Shown piece by piece: positions 60,088 to 64,000 of a stretch of DNA of 64,000 nucleotides. The DNA comes from UTCFX2 sp963726375 (lineage in GTDB: Bacteria > Chloroflexota > Anaerolineae > Anaerolineales > UBA4823). A model generated the notes under the pieces. That model was not told the DNA's origin, did no database searches, and saw only the letters and a program-made list of their open reading frames with translations. The stretch covers positions 682,001 through 746,000 of the forward strand of contig CAVSCE010000009.1 of the NCBI GenBank assembly GCA_963726375.1. The letters are read 5' to 3'. Position 1 is the stretch's first letter; each line of letters starts with the position of its first letter. The position numbers were made by a program, and so were the translations under genes.

Positions 60088-61508
60088 CTACTTTTCCTTC
60101 AAGATATGCTCAATTTCAGCATCTACCGAGGCTGTGAGGGAATTGGGTTGATGAGATTCGATGATCGCAAGAGTCTTTCTCGCGGACTCTTTCCTTGATT
60201 TCTTTTGAACCCTGCTTTTCCCAGCGATCAAGGCGCTGCCGATCGAAAAAAGTCGGAACAAATAGCTCGCGCCAGTGAGCCAGGGTATGCTCATGGGTCA
60301 TATATTGTCCACCAGGACCGACTTGATCGATGACATCCAGCGCCAATGCATCGTCATCAAGGTTAACCCCTCGCACAAATGCCCTCGACATGGCAATGAT
60401 CTCATTGGCAAGGACCATATACTCAGGAGAATGGGTCAAGCCGGCTTCCAGATATCCAACATCATGATTCAGATTTGTCTTTGCCAGAAGAGCGACCAGA
60501 ATCTGAAATTGTGCATCTGCAGCTGCCTGTCCATCCAATACCTTGGAATCGCTGTGAGCAGCGTAACCCCAAACCGGTAACGAATAAAATCTACCCATTT
60601 CAGCTGCCATCACGCGTGCGAGCTGGTATTCCGGCGAACCATATACGCTGATCATCGTCTTCATATCCAGGTTGTGAACCCCATGCCCATAAAGAAATGG
60701 TGCTCCTGGATGTTTGAGCTGATGAATTACAAGGCTGCTCAATAGCTCTGCATTCCCCAACGCTACAGCTCCTGCAAGTGTGACTGGCGCAGTACCTCCC
60801 ATCATAGGAGCTGGAGAGTGGGTGATTGAAATCGTATGGCTTGCACAAAAAAGAAGTTTGTCGGTCGCTTCAAAAGAGTGCTGAAGCGGTGTGCTCGGCT
60901 CAGAATAGACCAAGAAGGAGGGATATTTTTCAAGTCGATCAAGCCCCCCGGCGGTTGCCGCGGCCATTGAGGTGATCAATTCCATATCAGCGAGGTCGTT
61001 GCAGACTACAACCATCGGCTTATTTGTATTTCGGAGGATAGTCGCATACTGATACCGGTAATACCGGTCGGGTCGAACATCAGCGGGCACTCCCATCGAC
61101 ATCACAAATCCTATCTCCGGAAGTGCATCACAGACCCGGACACAATCGGCAATATCAGTCAGGCAAAAATCGCGCCTCGTTCCTGATTTTGGATCAAGAT
61201 ATCGTAATGTGTCCGAACCAGACCCAAAGTAGACCGCTTCACCGTCCAGGGTTAAGGCGACCTTGTCCGATCCTCGCCAAAAGAGGTTAAATGCACCAGG
61301 AACAGTCGAAAGAGCCCACTCCACCAGAGTAGGAGGAAATCCGCAATGTTCGATCATCCACGCTGGCGCCTGCGTTCCTTAATAATTTCCGCGCTTCTTC
61401 GTGAAATATCTCGACGCCAGTATCATGCAAGATTTTTTTTGATGCTTGATGAATTCGCAGGCAGTCTTCATTTTTCAGCATTTGAAATCTAGGTGAAATG
61501 AATGTCAA
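60088..61508 (-). CDS. MttB-family trimethylamine/glycine-betaine-type methyltransferase (two frameshifts)
   Basis: About 473 residues. Best start is TTG 61508, eight bases after GGAGG, giving TFISPRFQMLKNEDCLRIHQ. Core: LHDTGVEIFHEEARKLLRNA, PTLVEWALSTVPGAFNLFWR, GGTAPVTLAGAVALGNAELL, HDVGYLEAGLTHSPEYMVLA. An extra T near 61325 and a break near 60170 were repaired; the true C-terminus is SLTASVDAEIEHILKEK. I see no in-frame TAG, so it is the non-pyrrolysine branch of the family, whose known members demethylate betaines. No corrinoid protein gene is adjacent. Confidence 0.82.
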
Positions 61509-61771
61509 GGTCTCATCCTCCAAATCCGTGTCCAAAATTCTATCATGAAAGACCTGGGCTATTTGCAGATCGAATATATTTAATGTCCCATTTGCACTTC
61601 CATCCGACAGTCGCTGGGTTATATTTATTTGCCTGATTAAAATATCGAGAGGGCTCAATCCTATGCTATACTAAAAATTTGTCGGATCAAGCCCGTAATA
61701 ATAATTATGCGCCTGCAACCAAATATTCCAACTATTTTCTTTCAAATGATTCATCAAAGTTGAAGGCAACA

Positions 61772-62983
61772 ATGATCGATAAAATCCGCAATATTTATGG
61801 TGAATTTCCAAAGAAGTTCTGGATCCTTGTGGCTGCTGCGTTTGTTGACCGTGTCGGCGGCACAATGATCTTCCCCTTCTTCGCGCTGTATATTACCCAG
61901 CGTTTCAATGTTGGAATGACAGAGGCTGGTGTATTGCTGGGGATGTTTCACATCTCTGGTCTGGTTGGAAGTTTCATCGGCGGCGCCCTTGCAGATCGGT
62001 TTGGTCGGAAATGGATGGTATTGTTTGGACTGGTGTTCAGCGCATTGAGCGCAGTTTCAATGGGGCTGGTAAACGAGCTCTGGATATTCTATATCCTCGC
62101 AATTCTAGTCGGTTCTTTGTCTGACGTAGCGGGACCAGCCTGGCAAGCGATGATTGCTGATATCCTGCCGGAGAACAAACGAACTGAAGGATTTGGGGTC
62201 ATGCGCGTTGTTGGAAACATGGCCTGGATTGTTGGTCCGACGATCGGGGGTCTGATGGCTTCCCGCTCCTTTTTACTTCTATTCATTTTTGACGCAATCT
62301 GCAGTCTTATTACAGCTGCGATTATCTATCGTATGATCCCCGAGACAAAGCCAGCGACAGAACAGGATCAAGAAAAACCCAAATCCATCCTTGGTACTAT
62401 TTTCGGTTATCGAAGGGTTTTTACCGATAAGTTATTCATCGCTTATATCGGTGCCTCGATGCTCATGACGGTAGTCTATATCCAAATGTACAATTCGCTT
62501 TCGGTTTACTTACGCGATGTCCACGGTATCTCTACTCAACAGTATGGCTTTCTACTTTCGAGTTCAGCCATAACGGTGATCTTTTGTCAATTTTGGGTGA
62601 GCCGGCGGGTAAAGAATTACTCACCGATGCTGATGATGGCTTTGGGTTCGGCGTTCTACATGATTGGTTTCAGTATGTTTGGTTTTGTGACTGCATATTA
62701 CCTTTTTATCAGCGCAATCATTCTGATAACGATCGGCGAAATGGTTGTTATGCCAGTCAGCCAGGCATTGGCTGCAAAATTTGCGCCTGAGGATATGCGC
62801 GGTCGGTATATGGCTGTATTCGGACTCTCCTGGGCACTGCCGGCTACTGTCGGACCTGCTGCTGCAGGGGTGATCCTGGACAATTACAATCCAAACTGGG
62901 TCTGGTACGCTGGTGGTTTATTGTGTTTGGTAGCAGTTGGCAGTTTTCTTAATCCTCCACCAGATCACCCAAAAAAGATTTGA
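61772..62983 (+). CDS. MFS transporter, paralogue of the one at 1293
   Basis: 403 residues, intact, from ATG 61772 (an upstream TTG frame exists). Same features as the first copy: EFPKKFWILVAAAFVDRVGG, A-motif GGALADRFGRKW, MADILPENKRTEGFG-type segment and MRGRYMAVFGLSWALP. It ends in PPPDHPKKI without the SHOCT-like tail. Substrate unknown. Confidence 0.88.
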   Translation: MIDKIRNIYGEFPKKFWILVAAAFVDRVGGTMIFPFFALYITQRFNVGMTEAGVLLGMFHISGLVGSFIGGALADRFGRKWMVLFGLVFSALSAVSMGLVNELWIFYILAILVGSLSDVAGPAWQAMIADILPENKRTEGFGVMRVVGNMAWIVGPTIGGLMASRSFLLLFIFDAICSLITAAIIYRMIPETKPATEQDQEKPKSILGTIFGYRRVFTDKLFIAYIGASMLMTVVYIQMYNSLSVYLRDVHGISTQQYGFLLSSSAITVIFCQFWVSRRVKNYSPMLMMALGSAFYMIGFSMFGFVTAYYLFISAIILITIGEMVVMPVSQALAAKFAPEDMRGRYMAVFGLSWALPATVGPAAAGVILDNYNPNWVWYAGGLLCLVAVGSFLNPPPDHPKKI

Positions 62984-63093
62984 AAGCTTACCGAAAGATG
63001 CATTGGTCCCCGCAGATTGAGCATGCCGTATTAGGATATTTTAGAGTATAATAGTGATATATAACATACCGATAGAAATATTATGGAGGGAAG

Positions 63094-63429
63094 ATGAAGC
63101 CGGATTCAACTGGAAAAGTGAAGGTCAGTTCACTTGTGCGCGATCAAATTGATGCAGGAACTGTTGACCCTTTAAAGTGCAGCCACATTTCGACAGTTCG
63201 CGATGTCACACCATCAGCCGATGGGTGCGAAGAATGCTTAAAGATGGGAGACAGGTGGGTATTCCTCAGGATTTGTTTGACATGCGGGCATGTTGGCTGC
63301 TGTGATAATTCCAAGAACAAACACGCCACGCACCATTTCCATGAAACCAAACACCCGATCGTTGCTTCTTATGAAGTCGGCGAAAGCTGGTTGTGGTGCT
63401 ATACAGATGAAATGACATTTCAACTCTAA
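63094..63429 (+). CDS. UBP-type zinc-finger protein
   Basis: 111 residues behind GGAGGGA. Ordered Cys/His ligands: CSH, CEEC, CLTC, GCCDNS, KHATHHFHETKH, a bacterial ZnF-UBP domain, related to the ubiquitin-tail-binding finger of eukaryotic deubiquitinases. An isolated TATAAT at 63047-63052 may be part of its promoter. It is followed three bases later by the regulator-reductase fusion and likely works with it. Confidence 0.88.
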   Translation: MKPDSTGKVKVSSLVRDQIDAGTVDPLKCSHISTVRDVTPSADGCEECLKMGDRWVFLRICLTCGHVGCCDNSKNKHATHHFHETKHPIVASYEVGESWLWCYTDEMTFQL

Positions 63430-63431
63430 TC

Positions 63432-64000
63432 ATGGGATCTATGAAAAAACCAGTAATTCTTACGGTTGATGACGATCCTCAGGTCCTCAGCGCGGTAGAA
63501 CGAGATTTGAGGTCCCACTTTCACTCCGATTACCGCATTATCAAGGCAGCATCTGGTGTCGAAGCGCTGGAAGTTGTGCGACAGCTCAAGCAGCGCGAAG
63601 ATCCACTGGCATTATTTCTGGTTGATCAGCGTATGCCGCATATGAGCGGGACCGAGTTTCTAAGTGAAGCCCGAAAGTTTTACCCCGAAAGCCGTAAAGT
63701 CTTGCTTACTGCATATGCGGATACCCAGGCAGCGATCGATAGTATCAACAGTATCGGATTGGACTATTACCTGATGAAACCCTGGGATCCGCCGGATGAA
63801 AACCTCTACCCAATCCTGGATGGGTTGATCAGTGATTGGTGGCAGACTTCACCTCCACCCTTTGATGGAATCCGTGTCGCAGGCACCCTCTGGTCTCCAA
63901 AAAGCCATGAGGTTAAGGATTTTCTTGCTCGCAACAGAATACCATTCCGATGGCTGGATATCGAGCAGGATGATCAAGCAAGAGTATTGGTTGAATCTGT
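63432..64000 (+). CDS. response regulator fused to thioredoxin-reductase-like protein (N-terminal part)
   Basis: Open to the window end; start ATG 63432 or 63441. Receiver domain: ILTVDDDPQVLSAVERDLR, phospho-acceptor Asp in FLVDQRMPHMSG, switch in VLLTAYADTQ, Lys in YLMKPWD. It is followed by a glutaredoxin-like/GST-N-like segment (RVAGTLWSPKSHEVKDFLA, RIPFRWLDIEQD). This is the known layout of fused response regulator/thioredoxin-disulfide reductases, whose FAD part would lie beyond the window. Confidence 0.85.
   Translation, partial: MGSMKKPVILTVDDDPQVLSAVERDLRSHFHSDYRIIKAASGVEALEVVRQLKQREDPLALFLVDQRMPHMSGTEFLSEARKFYPESRKVLLTAYADTQAAIDSINSIGLDYYLMKPWDPPDENLYPILDGLISDWWQTSPPPFDGIRVAGTLWSPKSHEVKDFLARNRIPFRWLDIEQDDQARVLVES

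Noticed and set aside
63017..63052. Full sigma-70 promoter before the UBP-finger gene
   Set aside because: TATAAT is clear but the nearest TTGAGC is 24 bases upstream, too far for a normal spacer.

Overview
The window looks like a chromosomal segment from an uncultured or draft-assembled Chloroflexota, most likely of the Anaerolineae type. This is an inference from gene style: hopanoid glycosyltransferase, MttB-like methyltransferase, GH4 sugar locus, Thr/Pro-rich lipoprotein linkers, GAF-rich LuxR-type two-component pairs and an MFS-SHOCT fusion. No rRNA, tRNA, CRISPR array or transposase was found. Around 45 reading-frame breaks (small indels, many at homopolymers, plus two in-frame TAA codons) interrupt otherwise well conserved genes. 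Where I could follow the protein across a break, I give one feature over the whole reconstructed gene and state where the breaks lie. Most are probably sequencing or assembly errors. They are very unevenly spread: dense at 8-13 kb and absent from 47.5 to 55 kb.

Layout. 0-7.4 kb: the 3' end of an MrfA/DUF1998-type helicase with an inserted HNH domain; an MFS permease with a C-terminal SHOCT-like tail; an AraD-type epimerase/aldolase; and, on the minus strand, a PAS-GAF histidine kinase with its LuxR-type regulator. 7.4-17.9 kb: the most unusual block. A minus-strand unit encodes a very short membrane-fusion protein, an ABC exporter with an N-terminal C39 peptidase, a 23-residue membrane peptide and a membrane-anchored unknown. 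A divergent plus-strand unit encodes a second ABC exporter, a 61-residue Cys-containing protein, a pentapeptide-repeat lipoprotein, a larger membrane-anchored pentapeptide-repeat protein and a ParA-like ATPase. The two ABC proteins plus MFP recall NHLM-type RiPP exporters, but no leader peptide is visible and the neighbours are different.

17.9-29 kb is housekeeping and envelope genes: SPFH protein, membrane tyrosine phosphatase, inositol-monophosphatase family enzyme, FMN-binding protein, 2-hydroxyacid dehydrogenase, TGS GTPase, GreA-like protein, HpnB-like glycosyltransferase. 29.3-33.1 kb holds one long secreted cyclic-phosphodiesterase/5'-nucleotidase tandem with SLH repeats between the two enzymes, in visibly more GC-rich sequence. 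33-41 kb carries small membrane and lipoprotein genes, YbaK, a GyrI-like gene with a clear promoter/operator, an M29 aminopeptidase and a Vps62-like membrane protein.

41-54.5 kb is a signalling and sugar-use region: a GAF histidine kinase/LuxR regulator pair, then a ROK repressor behind a XylR-like palindrome. Downstream is a sugar ABC transporter (binding protein, two permeases, two ATPases) followed by a GH4 glycosidase, a TIM-barrel isomerase and a Gfo/Idh/MocA dehydrogenase, which together make a plausible import-hydrolysis-oxidation pathway. 54.6-64 kb: hypoxanthine-DNA-glycosylase family protein, degenerate SNase lipoprotein, secreted repeat protein, ADP-forming acyl-CoA synthetase, MttB-family methyltransferase, a paralogue of the first MFS permease, a UBP zinc-finger protein, and the start of a response regulator-thioredoxin reductase fusion.
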